DNA of 64,000 nucleotides from Sphingomonas lacusdianchii (GTDB lineage Bacteria; Pseudomonadota; Alphaproteobacteria; Sphingomonadales; Sphingomonadaceae): the NCBI RefSeq assembly GCF_022664395.1, contig NZ_JAKRET010000012.1, positions 1-64,000 on the forward strand, in the 5' to 3' direction. A program made the translations under genes and the position numbers. The notes below the pieces were generated by a model that worked only from the letters and a program-made list of their open reading frames with translations, had not been told where the DNA came from and made no database searches. Positions 36,291 through 45,799 of this stretch are shown piece after piece. The first letter of the stretch is position 1; each line of letters begins with the position of its first letter.

Positions 36291-38038
36291 CGATGGAGGC
36301 GAAGGCGATGCGACGGACGATCACGCTGGGCGCGATACTGGCCGGATCGGCGCTGGCCGGTTGCGCCACGCCGACGACGCCCGCTGCAACGACGACGCTG
36401 GCCAAGGCGCAGGGCTGTGCCGCGCTGCTGAACGCGGGCGGATGGAGCGACCCGACGCTGCGCATCCTGACCGCCGAGGAACGCGCCGCCGGGCTGACGA
36501 TCGACGTCGGACCGGGCGCGAAGACTCCGCCCCTGCCAGCCCATTGCGAGGTGACCGGGGTGCTGCACGAACGCACCGGGCAGGACGGACAGCGTTATGC
36601 GATCCGGTTCCGGATGCGGTTGCCCGATGCGTGGAACCGGCGGTTCGTGTTCCAGGGCGGCGGCGGGACCAATGGCGATATCGGCAACGCGATCGGCCCC
36701 GCGACCGGCGGCGCGGTCGCGCTGGCGCAGGGCTATGCCGTCATCAGCCAGGATTCGGGGCATTCGAACGCGACCAATGCCGATCCGGCGCGCGGCGGCG
36801 CGGTATCGTTCGGGTTCGATGCGCAGGCGCGGGCGGATTATGGCCATGCGTCGCTGAAGGCCAGCTACGACACGGCGCGCGCGATCCTGCGCCGCTATTA
36901 TCATGGCGATCCGGCGCACAGCTATTTCGCCGGCTGTTCGAAGGGCGGGCAGGAAGGCATGGCGTTCGCCCAGCGCTATCCCGAAGCATTCGACGGCATC
37001 CTCGCCGCCGCGCCCGGCTTCGCGCTGCCCAAGGCGGCGATCGCCGAGGCATGGGATACGCAGACCTATGCCGCGCTGGTGCGCGCGCCGGGCGAGAGCA
37101 GCGTGCCGATCGCGCGGCTGGTGCAGGCGTTTTCGGACGGCGACCTGTCGCTGGCGCGCGGCGCGGTGCTGGCGGCGTGCGATGCGAAGGACGGGCTGGC
37201 CGACGGGCTGGTCGGCAATTTCGCGCAGTGCGGAACGGCCGAGGTGGTGCGCGAACTGCGCGCGCGGCAATGCAGCGGGCAGAAGCAGCAAAGCTGCCTT
37301 GCCCCCGGTCAGATCGATGCGCTGGTCAAGGGGTTCGGCGGACCGCGCGACAGCCGGGGCAACGCCCTTTATGCCAGCTTCCCATGGGATGCGGGGCTCA
37401 ACGACAATGGCTGGCGGATCTGGAAACTGGGTCTGGCGACCCCCGCCATTCCGGCGATCAATGCGGCAATGGGCGCACCGGCGCTGGCGACGATCTTCTC
37501 GACGCCGCCGCGTGCCTTGGGGCCGACGCCGCAGGCGGGGATGGACTATCAGCTCGGCTATGATTTCGATCGCGATCCGGCGGCGATCCACGCGACCGCG
37601 CCCGGCTTTCCGCGCTCGGCATGGGACGATATCGCCGCGCGGTCGAGCGACCTGGCGCGGTTCCGGGCGCGCGGCGGGCGGATGATCGTGCCGCATGGCG
37701 TGTCGGACCCGGTCTTCTCGATCAACGACACCATCGCGTGGTGGAACGATGTCGACCGGCGCGTCAACGGGGGCGCGGCATCGTTCGTGCGCGTGTTTCC
37801 GGTGCCCGGCATGGCGCATTGCGCGGGCGGGCCGGCGACCGACCAATTCGACGGCTTCGCCGCGCTGGTCCGCTGGGTCGAAGCGGGCAGCGCCCCGGAC
37901 CGGATCGAGGCGACGGCGGGAGCGACGACGCCATGGCCCGGCCGGACCCGCCCGCTCTGCCCCTATCCGCTGGTCGCCCGGCCGATCGCCGGGGCGGGCG
38001 ATACCGAGCGGGCGGCAGCGTTCGAATGCAGGGCGTAG
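36287..38038 (+). CDS. Tannase/feruloyl esterase family lipoprotein
   Basis: The 583-residue protein starts with a lipoprotein signal (ILAGSALAGCATP, lipobox LAGC). The tannase/feruloyl esterase domain has nucleophile Ser in YFAGCSKGGQEGM (near residue 213), the paired cysteines of this family, PHGVSDPVFS with the Asp, and PGMAHCAGG with the His. The family hydrolyses gallate or ferulate esters and MHET. It would supply hydroxycinnamate or benzoate units at the cell surface. The true start may be the second Met (MRRTITLG) at 36308. Confidence 0.88.
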   Translation: MTMEAKAMRRTITLGAILAGSALAGCATPTTPAATTTLAKAQGCAALLNAGGWSDPTLRILTAEERAAGLTIDVGPGAKTPPLPAHCEVTGVLHERTGQDGQRYAIRFRMRLPDAWNRRFVFQGGGGTNGDIGNAIGPATGGAVALAQGYAVISQDSGHSNATNADPARGGAVSFGFDAQARADYGHASLKASYDTARAILRRYYHGDPAHSYFAGCSKGGQEGMAFAQRYPEAFDGILAAAPGFALPKAAIAEAWDTQTYAALVRAPGESSVPIARLVQAFSDGDLSLARGAVLAACDAKDGLADGLVGNFAQCGTAEVVRELRARQCSGQKQQSCLAPGQIDALVKGFGGPRDSRGNALYASFPWDAGLNDNGWRIWKLGLATPAIPAINAAMGAPALATIFSTPPRALGPTPQAGMDYQLGYDFDRDPAAIHATAPGFPRSAWDDIAARSSDLARFRARGGRMIVPHGVSDPVFSINDTIAWWNDVDRRVNGGAASFVRVFPVPGMAHCAGGPATDQFDGFAALVRWVEAGSAPDRIEATAGATTPWPGRTRPLCPYPLVARPIAGAGDTERAAAFECRA

Positions 38039-38058
38039 AACGCGATGACCGAGCCAAA

Positions 38059-38090
38059 CCCGTTCGTCCTGAACCGGCATTGAGTCTGTC
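38059..38090. repeat. Half REP element
   Basis: The sequence beginning CCGTTCGTCCTGAACCGGCA repeats the outer arm of the full REP element at 38268-38381 (CCGTTCGTCCTGAGTAG in reverse complement) and then diverges. It lies just after the tannase-family gene. It is probably a decayed copy of the same dispersed repeat. Confidence 0.45.
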
Positions 38091-38267
38091 GCGTCGGTAT
38101 CACCCTTCAGCGGCTGATCCAGTTGACCGGAACCGTCGCCCCCGCGGAGGCTAGGGCCTCGTGCGGCTTTTGTCTCGTGCCATCACCAGGAGATCCCAGC
38201 CTGTGCCGGGAGGACGTCTGGTTCGATTGCGATGGATCACACCAGAGTCTGATGACAATAAGTAGAA

Positions 38268-38381
38268 CCGTTCATGCCGAGTAGGGGCTGAGCGAAGTCG
38301 AAGACCCGTATCGAAGCACCTGTGGCACGGGTCCTTCGCTACGCCATTTCGACAGGCTCAATGGCTACTCAGGACGAACGG
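38268..38381. repeat. REP-type palindromic repeat
   Basis: Imperfect arms CCGTTC-TGCCGAGTAG-type at 38268-38284 and CTACTCAGGACGAACGG at 38365-38381 enclose the pair CTTCGACTTCGCTCAG-like and TTCGACAGGCTCAATG. This is a well-known dispersed intergenic repeat of sphingomonads. It codes for nothing and can form a long hairpin in RNA. Confidence 0.7.
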
Positions 38382-38403
38382 ATTGGCCTCATGTCATTAT
38401 GTT

Positions 38404-38678
38404 CTAGAGCGGTTTCCGACCGATCTGCACCGTCACGACGGAGCCGATTTTTTGTTTGTGGCTAGGAGCGAGGAAGGAGCGGGGCATGGCCGCAGTGACT
38501 GACGAGGGACGCCGCCACAGACGAAAATCGGCCCGCCCCGAAGGGGTTGCGTCAGGAAGGCCGCCGGACGTCCTTGCGACGCTTGCAGGGGCAGACCAGC
38601 CCCTGCTTCGCGCCGCTCCTCGCCGGCAACCTTCCTGACGCAATCGTGATGGCGCAGATCGGTCGGAAACCGCTCTAG
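38404..38678. mobile_element. MITE-like element: 275 bp with perfect 25-bp terminal inverted repeats
   Basis: Bases 38404-38428 and 38654-38678 are exact reverse complements (outer ends CTAGAGCGGTTTCCGACC). A second nested inverted pair, TTGCGTCAGGAAGG at 38547-38560 and its complement at 38630-38643, and a short hairpin at 38586-38605 lie inside. No transposase is present; the open frame across it is a by-product of symmetry. The ends read CTAG, so a TA target duplication would fit. Similar CTAGAGCGGTTT ends are known from repeats in alphaproteobacteria. Confidence 0.65.
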
Positions 38679-38722
38679 TGACAGCGTAACTCCGGCCCGC
38701 GCGTGGCGGCCCGGAGCACAGG

Positions 38723-40759
38723 TCAGGCGAGGTCGTAATCGGCGAGCTTGGTGGCGAAGCCCGCCGTGCCGGCCGTCTTCGACAAGCTGTAGAGATAATA
38801 GTCGACGCCGTCCTCGCTATACGAACCGTTATAGTAGAGCGTGGTGATCGTCTTGCCGGCTTCGTTCTTCATCGCGACCGAGGCGCCGTTGCCAAGGTCG
38901 AGGACCTTGTTGCGGCCGAAGAGGATGACATTGTCATTGTCGCCGTCGGTGATCTTGCGGGTGGTGACCAGCAGGTCGCCGCTGCCGAAGTCGAGGATCG
39001 AGTCGCGCGACGCGCCGATATCGCTGCCGAAGAAGAAGACGTCGGAGCCGCCCTTGCCGCCGATCAGCGTGTCCGCGCCGGCACCGCCGTCGAGCCAGTC
39101 GTCGCCCGCGCCGCCCTCCAGCCGGTCGTTACCCGCGCCGCCCTGCAACAGATCCTTGCCGGCATTGCCGATCAGGGTGTTGGCGACCGCGTTGCCGTAC
39201 AGCTTGTCGTTGCCCGATCCGCCGCGCGCATTTTCGATGACGACGCCATTGGCGATGGTGAAGCCGCCATAGATGCCCTCGGCATAGGACACACGCCCGC
39301 CGCCACCGGTTTCGTAGCGCAGCGTCGCCGCGCGCAGATCGATCAGCGCGTCGCGCGCGCCGTCATAGACGATCTGGTCGGTGCCCCCGGCATCCCAGAT
39401 CGACGAATAATAGGTGCCCGCGGCGTTGACGTCCTTGAGCGTATAGGTGTCGTTGCCGGTCGCGGTATCTTCGTTGACGCCGTATTTGTCCTGGATCGCG
39501 GCGATGTCGAACGCCATCAACCCGCCCAGATAGCCATAGCCCGCGTCGGTCGGCGCGTTGCCATAGGGCGAATCCTGCCAGCCATCCTCGTACGACATCA
39601 TCGTGAAGACGCCTTGGTTCAGCGAGAAATCGCCGGTCGTATAGTCGGCGACCCCCGCCCCTTCGGACTGGACGCCGCGCATCACGCCCGAATGGCCGCC
39701 ATTGTCGTGCGGATGGGCAAGACCATGGCCATGGCCGAATTCGTGGATCAGCGTGACGAAGGAGAAGCCGCCCTGCGCCAGATTCTTCGCATTCCAGCGA
39801 TTGTCGCCGGAGTTGAACAGCGCGGTGCCCTCGTCCTTCTCCTGCGGCGGGCTCATCGATCCCAGCAGCGAGACACCCGGTCCGGGCGTGCCCTGATAGG
39901 TGAAATATTCGAAATCGGCCTCTTCGCGGTTCTGCGTCTCGACATAGACGACGTCGGCGACCTTCTCGAACTCCTTCAGCGCGGTCCAAATCGCCTTGAG
40001 CTCGAAATCCTTGGCGCCGACCGCGACCGTCGCGGGCGGCAGGCTGGGCGAGGTCGGGTCTTCGGTGACATAGAGGTCGCCGGCCTTGGCGAAATAGATA
40101 GTGACGACGTTCTTACCGGTGATGCCGGTACCCTTGGCATCCGCGGTCTCCTGCGGATTGCCGGTGATATGGCCGGTTTCCTTGCCATCGGGGTTGCGGA
40201 CGGTGCCGTCGACCTGCGTGCCCCAGTCGATCGCATAGAGCGGGTTGTCGGTGCTGTAATAAGGGACGTAGCGCGGCTGTCCGGTCACGTCGCTCACCGA
40301 CACCGAATAGTCGCCGATCAGGTCGCCGGTGGTGCCGTCGGCAGGCGTGTTGTCATAGGCGCGGGCGTTGACGAAATAGGTCCCGCTTTTGGTCGGGGTA
40401 TAGGTCAGGATCGCGTCGAACCCGCTGTTGACGGTGTTGATCGTCGTGCTGGCCCCGCCATCGGCAGCGGTAATAATGTTGCCCGACGCATCATAGAGTT
40501 CGAGATAGCTGTCGGCGAGCGGCACGCCGGTCGGGCCACCGGCCTTGGCGAACATGCCGATTTCGTAGGTCTTTCCGGCGACCAGCTGCACCTTGAAGAA
40601 GTCCTGGTCGCCGATCGTGCCGAGCGTCGATACGGTCGCAGGTGCCCCCACGGTCAACGTCGCGGTGGTCGAGGTATCGTCGGCGATATCGGGTTCGAGC
40701 ACCAGCAGTGCCGACGTCAACGTCGTGGCGCCGTCGGCAAGATATTCACGATGATGCAT
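38723..40759 (-). CDS. Serralysin-type secreted metalloprotease (M10) with RTX repeats
   Basis: The 678-residue protein has a pre-peptidase C-terminal-like domain near the N-terminus (about 40-135) and a catalytic domain with zinc motif HEFGHGHGLAH (near residue 340) and Met-turn MMSYEDGW (near 387). The C-terminal part has calcium-binding nonapeptides GGAGNDRLEGGAGDDWLDGG (about 543-575). There is no N-terminal signal peptide, and the far C-terminus fits type I secretion. Export genes (TolC/HlyBD-type) are not adjacent. It probably digests extracellular protein. Confidence 0.9.
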   Translation of the reverse strand: MHHREYLADGATTLTSALLVLEPDIADDTSTTATLTVGAPATVSTLGTIGDQDFFKVQLVAGKTYEIGMFAKAGGPTGVPLADSYLELYDASGNIITAADGGASTTINTVNSGFDAILTYTPTKSGTYFVNARAYDNTPADGTTGDLIGDYSVSVSDVTGQPRYVPYYSTDNPLYAIDWGTQVDGTVRNPDGKETGHITGNPQETADAKGTGITGKNVVTIYFAKAGDLYVTEDPTSPSLPPATVAVGAKDFELKAIWTALKEFEKVADVVYVETQNREEADFEYFTYQGTPGPGVSLLGSMSPPQEKDEGTALFNSGDNRWNAKNLAQGGFSFVTLIHEFGHGHGLAHPHDNGGHSGVMRGVQSEGAGVADYTTGDFSLNQGVFTMMSYEDGWQDSPYGNAPTDAGYGYLGGLMAFDIAAIQDKYGVNEDTATGNDTYTLKDVNAAGTYYSSIWDAGGTDQIVYDGARDALIDLRAATLRYETGGGGRVSYAEGIYGGFTIANGVVIENARGGSGNDKLYGNAVANTLIGNAGKDLLQGGAGNDRLEGGAGDDWLDGGAGADTLIGGKGGSDVFFFGSDIGASRDSILDFGSGDLLVTTRKITDGDNDNVILFGRNKVLDLGNGASVAMKNEAGKTITTLYYNGSYSEDGVDYYLYSLSKTAGTAGFATKLADYDLA

Positions 40760-41397
40760 GCGTCAAATCCCCATCGACTACGGGAGGGCATGACGGGCCG
40801 GCATCGCGTCTTCGCAAGATCGGGCGACGAATGGGCGATGCGGGGTCAGGGCACTCCCAAGATGAATGCTCGAAAGCAAGGCTTTGGTCGTTCCGGCCGC
40901 GAGGTTCGTGGCCGATGGGGAATGGTTAAGGCGAAATTTGCGGTAATGCAAAGAACGGAACCGTACGGTGCCGCCGGTGTTCGGGCGGGTCAGCCTTTGC
41001 CATGAATATCAGTGACTAAGCTGGCGAACAGGCCATTTACGCGGACTTATTCGCGGTTTTATTACTATTATATTGTTCGGTAATGGTGCCGCCAACGCGA
41101 CGTAGCGTTTTCGCGATACGATGAACGGTCGGCGACAATCGCGAAAGCTGCTGGAAGATCGCTGCCCGTCATCGTGACAGGAGACTTTCTTATCCAGATA
41201 GTTGGCGGCGTCGTGCCGATGCCCGACGCATCATGCCGCTCGATTGGCCGGCTATGCCAGCGGCCCCGCTCCTCGCCATCGACAGCCGAGAGGGCGCCGT
41301 GACGATTACTCGGCCTTTTGTGAGGACGACCGCAGATTTATCCTTTTCCGGTTGCCGGTTGACCGGTCGGTACGGCGCTTAATCCCGGCAATTCGGA
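40760..41397. other. Intergenic region upstream of the protease gene
   Basis: No credible gene is seen. The part near 41040-41100 is clearly A/T-richer than its surroundings (ATTATATTG and neighbours), as expected for promoters. Both neighbouring genes are on the minus strand, so this stretch holds the protease promoter and the end of the broken chemoreceptor gene. Small open frames here have no ribosome site or recognisable product. Confidence 0.4.
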
Positions 41398-42750
41398 TCA
41401 GGCGGCGCGGTCGCTGCGGAAGTCGCCATGGACCACGACCCCGGCGGTCCGGCCGGGCCCGGCGCGACCGGCGTCCCGCGGCAGGATGAAGCGGCCGACC
41501 TGTCCGGCAAGCTGATCGGCATGATCGGCGAGCGTCCGCGCGGCGGCGGTCGCCTGTTCGACCATCGCCGCGTTGCGCTGGGTCACGGCGTCCATCTCGC
41601 ATACGGCGGTGTTGACCTATTGCAGCCCGATCGACTGATGTTCGGACGATTCGGCGATGCGGTGGACCAGCGCGCTGACCTCGCCGATGCGATCGACGAT
41701 CCGCCGCAGCGCGTTGCCGGTCTCGTTGACCAGCGCGACGCCGGTGCCGACCTGCTCGCTCGACGCGGTGATGCGGAGCTTTACGTCGTGCGCCGCATCG
41801 GCGGAACGCTGCGCCAGCGCGCGGACTTCGCTGGCGACGACCGCGAACCCCTTGCCCGCATCGCCGGCCCGCGCCGCCTCCACGCCGGCATTGAGTGCCA
41901 GCAGGTTGGTCTGGAAGGCGATGCCGTCGATCACGCTGATAATGTCGCTGATCTCGTTCGAGGCGCGTTCGATCGACCCCATCGCATCGACGGCGCGGTC
42001 GACCACGGCGCCGGACTGGTTCGCCTCCTCGCGTGCCTGGTCGACGACCAGCTTGGCCTGCGCCGCGCCACTGGCGGTCTGGCGGACGGTGCTGGTGATC
42101 TGGTCCATCGCCGCCGCCGTCTCCTCAAGGCTCGCCGCCTGCTGCTCGGTCCGTTGCGACAGCGCGTCGGAAGCGCGGCTGATGTCGAGCGCGCCCTCGT
42201 TGATGCTGTCGCTGGCGGACGCGACCGCCTGCAACGCGTCGGCGACGGCGCCCATCGCCCGGTTATAGTCGTGCCGCAGCTGCTCGGTCTCATCGGGAAA
42301 CGCGGTGTCGATGCGGTGGCTCAGATCATTGCGGGCGAGACGGGTCAGTCCCGCGCCAAGCGACGCGACCACCTGCTGCTGCATACCCGACGCCGAGGCG
42401 AGGCGGACGCCATTGTCGCGGAACGTCGCCATCGCCCGCGCCATCCGGCCGACACAGTCGCGATAGTCGGAAAACGCGATCGGCGCATCGAACTCGCCCG
42501 CCGCCAGCGCCTCCATGCGCACGACCGTCGTGACATAGGGGTCGCAGATCAGTTTGCGCGCGACCAGCGAGACCAGCACGATCGACACCACGCTCGCCAC
42601 CGCCGCCGCGACATAGGGCATCGCCGAACCGGCGGCGGACGGCGACAGCAACGCCACCGCGAGCGGAAGCGACGCCAGCGATCCGTTCAGGATCGCAAGC
42701 GCCACGAACTTGACCCGGATGGGCGCGTCGGCCTTGAACCAGCGAACCAC
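41398..42750 (-). pseudogene. Methyl-accepting chemotaxis protein broken by an in-frame amber codon
   Basis: The reading frame spans 451 codons but has a TAG at 41619-41617, after IGLQ. The normal family continuation QxNTAV...MDAVTQRNAAMVEQATAAA follows in the same frame. The first 377 codons encode two membrane helices (about 16-36 and 45-63), a HAMP-like stretch and the signalling domain. The conserved hairpin tip is around FAVVASEVRALAQRSA. The stop removes the last ~73 residues, including part of the return helix. A CAG-to-TAG change is the simplest cause. The truncated product may be inactive or act independently. Confidence 0.8.
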
Positions 42751-43190
42751 GGGATACTTCTCCTGAACGACGTAGTGGCCGGCACCGTGTGCGCCATTCG
42801 CGAAGGAAGCATTAATGCGATATGCCTGCGAAACCGCCGATCCCGGTGATTAACGAGACCTTTGGGAACGTCCTCCGCCTGTCCCGGAACCCTTCCGTAC
42901 CTCGTGCAGTCGGGGAGTACGGAGCCAAGCAAAACAAAGCTTTGCGGGTGTGGGCCTGGGTCCCCGCCTTCGCGGGGATATGATGAAGCGGACTGTCGCA
43001 GAGGTCCCGCAATCACCCGGAAAGGCGCTGGTTCGGCCTGTTTCCGGAATATCAGACTTTGGTATGAGCGTACGCTGCGGACGATGTTTCGCGATCGGTC
43101 GCCACGGAATGCTGCCGTCGAATGGAACCGGACAGGGCGTTGCCGCGCTTATCGCGGCCGGCAGATCGTGCCGACAGCGGGAGCACGACC
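42751..43190. other. Intergenic region with a small REP-like hairpin
   Basis: No gene is supported here. CCCCGC (42962-42967) and GCGGGG (42972-42977) form a stem inside the sequence GGGTCCCCGCCTTCGCGGGG, a wording common in dispersed sphingomonad repeats. The rest shows no protein family or RNA structure that I recognise. Confidence 0.4.
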
Positions 43191-43463
43191 ATGGCCGATA
43201 CCGGATTGATGATCGACGCGACGACGTTCAGCGACAATCCGTCGGCGTATCAGGTCGAGTTCGCCGGGACGGTCGATGGCGAACGGCAGGAGTTCGCGGT
43301 CCGGTACAGCGCGCTCGAAGCGATGGCCGGCCGGCCGGTGGCCGACGAGGCGCTGGCCGTCGCGCAGGCGCAACGCGACCGGCTGGCCGATGCCGCCGGC
43401 AAGGCGCTGACACGCGGACAGGCTGCGCCGCTGGTGACGATCGGCGAAGCGGACCTGCTGTAA
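43191..43463 (+). CDS. Small hypothetical protein
   Basis: The 90-residue acidic, Ala-rich protein starts MADTGLMIDATTFSDNPSAYQVEF and ends TIGEADLL. A GGGAG ribosome site lies about 10 bp before ATG 43191; the longer frame begins earlier without support. The first half looks like a short beta-sheet domain and the second half a helix with many Ala and Gln. No family is recognised with confidence. Confidence 0.55.
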   Translation: MADTGLMIDATTFSDNPSAYQVEFAGTVDGERQEFAVRYSALEAMAGRPVADEALAVAQAQRDRLADAAGKALTRGQAAPLVTIGEADLL

Positions 43464-43759
43464 CCCGCGGATCGGGGCGAAGCGGCCGCGTTTAATACCC
43501 ATTGCGCCGCACCATCGGCTTGTCGTTTTCCTGCTTCAGTCGACGGTTCCCAATATGAACCACGCATTAATGATGTGATCGTTGCCTCTACTTGTAAATA
43601 TCGATTTTACTTTGCTTTCTGCTTCTACAATCGATGCCATTGCCGGTCGCTTTACTGTTTGTTAACCAGTCTTCACACATCTTAAGCATTGGTCGACAGC
43701 ACCGGTTCCTGTCCGGTCGACGTACCGTGTATTTTGTATCAGGCAGAGGCAGAAAGCGA

Positions 43760-44296
43760 ATGGGATATCATCCTTCGGCGCTCGGTAGCTTCCGGGATTG
43801 GCCGCATGCCGGCATCAACAAGCTGTATCGCGACGGCGACCGCGCCGTGCGCGATCTGGCCATCGATCGCAGCGGCGTATTGGGGCGGGTGCGCGACCCC
43901 GAACTGGCGACGATCGTCGGCTTCACCGCAGCGGAGTACAAGACGGCGATGGCCGGCCTGTCGATCGTCACCGGTCGGCGGCAGATCCTGCTCGGCGCGA
44001 TCGGGACCGATGTCTATGAAACGTCGCTGGAAGACTCGTTCTGCTCCGTCGCAGTCCAGCGCCCCGACGAACCGCTGATCGTGCCCGACGCCACGCGCGA
44101 CCCGCGCTTCGCCACCTTCCGCACGGTGACCGGCCAGCCATTCGTGCGCTTTTATGCCGGGGTTCCGGTGCTCGATCGCAACGGCTTCGCATTGGGCGCG
44201 CTGTGCATCGCCGACCGGACGCCGCGCCACGAGGCGTTCGACCCGACCATGTTGCTGATCCGGGCGCGCGAGATCGAACGACTGCTCCGTTCGTAG
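43760..44296 (+). CDS. Stand-alone GAF-domain protein
   Basis: The 178-residue protein begins with a helical lead (about 1-50). A GAF domain follows with DSFCSVAVQRPDEPLIVPDATRDPRFATFRTVTG split over about 90-130, and FYAGVPVLDRNGFALGALCIADRTPR at about 130-155. GAF domains bind small ligands or chromophores. No output domain is attached, so it may act as a sensor partner of another protein. It lies downstream of an A/T-rich promoter-like stretch, and its partner is not evident. Confidence 0.8.
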   Translation: MGYHPSALGSFRDWPHAGINKLYRDGDRAVRDLAIDRSGVLGRVRDPELATIVGFTAAEYKTAMAGLSIVTGRRQILLGAIGTDVYETSLEDSFCSVAVQRPDEPLIVPDATRDPRFATFRTVTGQPFVRFYAGVPVLDRNGFALGALCIADRTPRHEAFDPTMLLIRAREIERLLRS

Positions 44297-44384
44297 AACC
44301 AGAGGACCCGACGATGCCTTACCGGGTTGCGACGCGGTCGTTTCCCGGTACGATCCCGACGATAACATGTTGGGAGAGATGGCA

Positions 44385-45710
44385 ATGACCGCGCGCTTCG
44401 ACCGCCGTACCCTGTTGGCCGGCGGCATCGCCGCCTCCACCGCCGGCGTCCTGCCAATGGGCGATGCCTTCGCCCAGCGGCGCCGGACCGCGGCCAATGA
44501 CAAGCTTCAGGTCGGCCTGATCGGCTGCAAGGGCATGGGCTGGTCCAATCTGAGCGCGATGCTGAAGGGATCGGACGTGGTCCCGGTCGCGCTGTGCGAC
44601 GTCGATGCACGGGTGCTGGCCGAGCGCGGGGCGGAGCTGAAGAAGGCGACGGGGCGTGCGCCGCGGCTGTACGACGATTATCGCCGGATGCTCGACGACC
44701 GGTCGGTCGACGCGGTCATCATCGCCACCCCCGATCATTGGCACGCGCTGCAACTGACCGATGCGATGTCGGCGGGCAAGGACGCCTATTGCGAAAAGCC
44801 GCTGGGCAATTCGATCGCCGAATGCCGGGCGATGGTCGCCGCCAAGCAACGCCACAACCGCGTGGTACAGGTCGGCCAGTGGCAGCGCAGCAACCAGCAT
44901 TGGGCCGACGCCATCGCCCTCGTCCATGGCGGCGGCATCGGCCGGGTGCGCAAGGTCAAGGCATGGGCCTATATGGGATGGATGAAGCGGGTCGCGCCGC
45001 AACCCGATCAGGCGGTACCGGCGGGCGTCGATTACGACCGCTGGCTGGGGCCGGCGCCGGCGCGCGCCTTCAACCCCAACCGCTTTCACTTCAGCTGGCG
45101 CTGGTATTGGGACTATGCCGGCGGGCTGATGACCGACTGGGGCGTCCATCTGATGGACATCGCGCTGCTGGGGATGAAGGCGTCGGTGCCGAAATCGGTT
45201 TCGTCACTCGGCGGTGCCTATGGCTATCCGGATTCGGCGATGGAGACGCCCGATACCCAGACCGCGATCTTCGATTTCGGCGACTATTCGGTCGAATGGG
45301 AACATGCCGTCGGCATCAGCCATGGCCCCTATGGCGGACGCGACCATGGCGTGGCGTTCGTCGGCGAAACGGGAACGCTGGTCGTCGATCGCGGCCAATG
45401 GCAGGTGTTTCCGGAGATCAGCGACGGCAAGCCGCTGACGCGCGAGGTGCCGGTGACCAAGTCAAGCGACAACGGGATCGAGCGCCATACCGCCGACTTC
45501 GTCGCCTGCGTCAAGGATCGCACGCGCACCCCCGCCTGCCCGATCGAGTCCGCCGCCAATACCGCGATCGTGTGCCAGATGGGCAATATCGGCTGGAAGA
45601 CCGGACGGAAGGTGCATTGGGATGCGGCGGCGGGACAATTCGCCGGCGATGCCGATGCCAATGCGCTCATCACTCCGCGGTATCGCGCGCCCTATCGCCT
45701 GCCCGCCTGA
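44385..45710 (+). CDS. Tat-exported Gfo/Idh/MocA family oxidoreductase
   Basis: The 441-residue protein has a twin-arginine leader (DRRTLLAGGIAASTAGVL), a Rossmann start VGLIGCKGMGWSNLSAM, and the EKP motif in DAYCEKPLGNSIAECR. The C-terminal domain has the WDYAGGLMTDWGVHLMDIA histidine segment. Members oxidise or reduce sugar derivatives with bound NAD(P). Tat-exported members occur in glycan use in Bacteroidota and sphingomonads. The ATG at 44385 follows GGGAGAG, and an ATG at 44367 is also possible. Confidence 0.85.
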   Translation: MTARFDRRTLLAGGIAASTAGVLPMGDAFAQRRRTAANDKLQVGLIGCKGMGWSNLSAMLKGSDVVPVALCDVDARVLAERGAELKKATGRAPRLYDDYRRMLDDRSVDAVIIATPDHWHALQLTDAMSAGKDAYCEKPLGNSIAECRAMVAAKQRHNRVVQVGQWQRSNQHWADAIALVHGGGIGRVRKVKAWAYMGWMKRVAPQPDQAVPAGVDYDRWLGPAPARAFNPNRFHFSWRWYWDYAGGLMTDWGVHLMDIALLGMKASVPKSVSSLGGAYGYPDSAMETPDTQTAIFDFGDYSVEWEHAVGISHGPYGGRDHGVAFVGETGTLVVDRGQWQVFPEISDGKPLTREVPVTKSSDNGIERHTADFVACVKDRTRTPACPIESAANTAIVCQMGNIGWKTGRKVHWDAAAGQFAGDADANALITPRYRAPYRLPA

Positions 45711-45799
45711 CGGCGGCGCGGGCGTCGGCCGCAAGTCAGACTCTGATCGAGTTGCGTGGAAGCGGGACCGGCCCTGATCCGGCTTTGCCGGATCAGACG

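Noticed and set aside
36278..38080. 600-residue minus-strand open frame opposite the tannase-family gene
   Set aside because: The plus-strand protein has lipobox, catalytic triad and family wording; the opposite frame is an Arg-rich artefact of GC bias.
38404..38643. 79-residue frame inside the MITE-like repeat
   Set aside because: It lies within palindromic sequence, has no ribosome site and no recognisable product.
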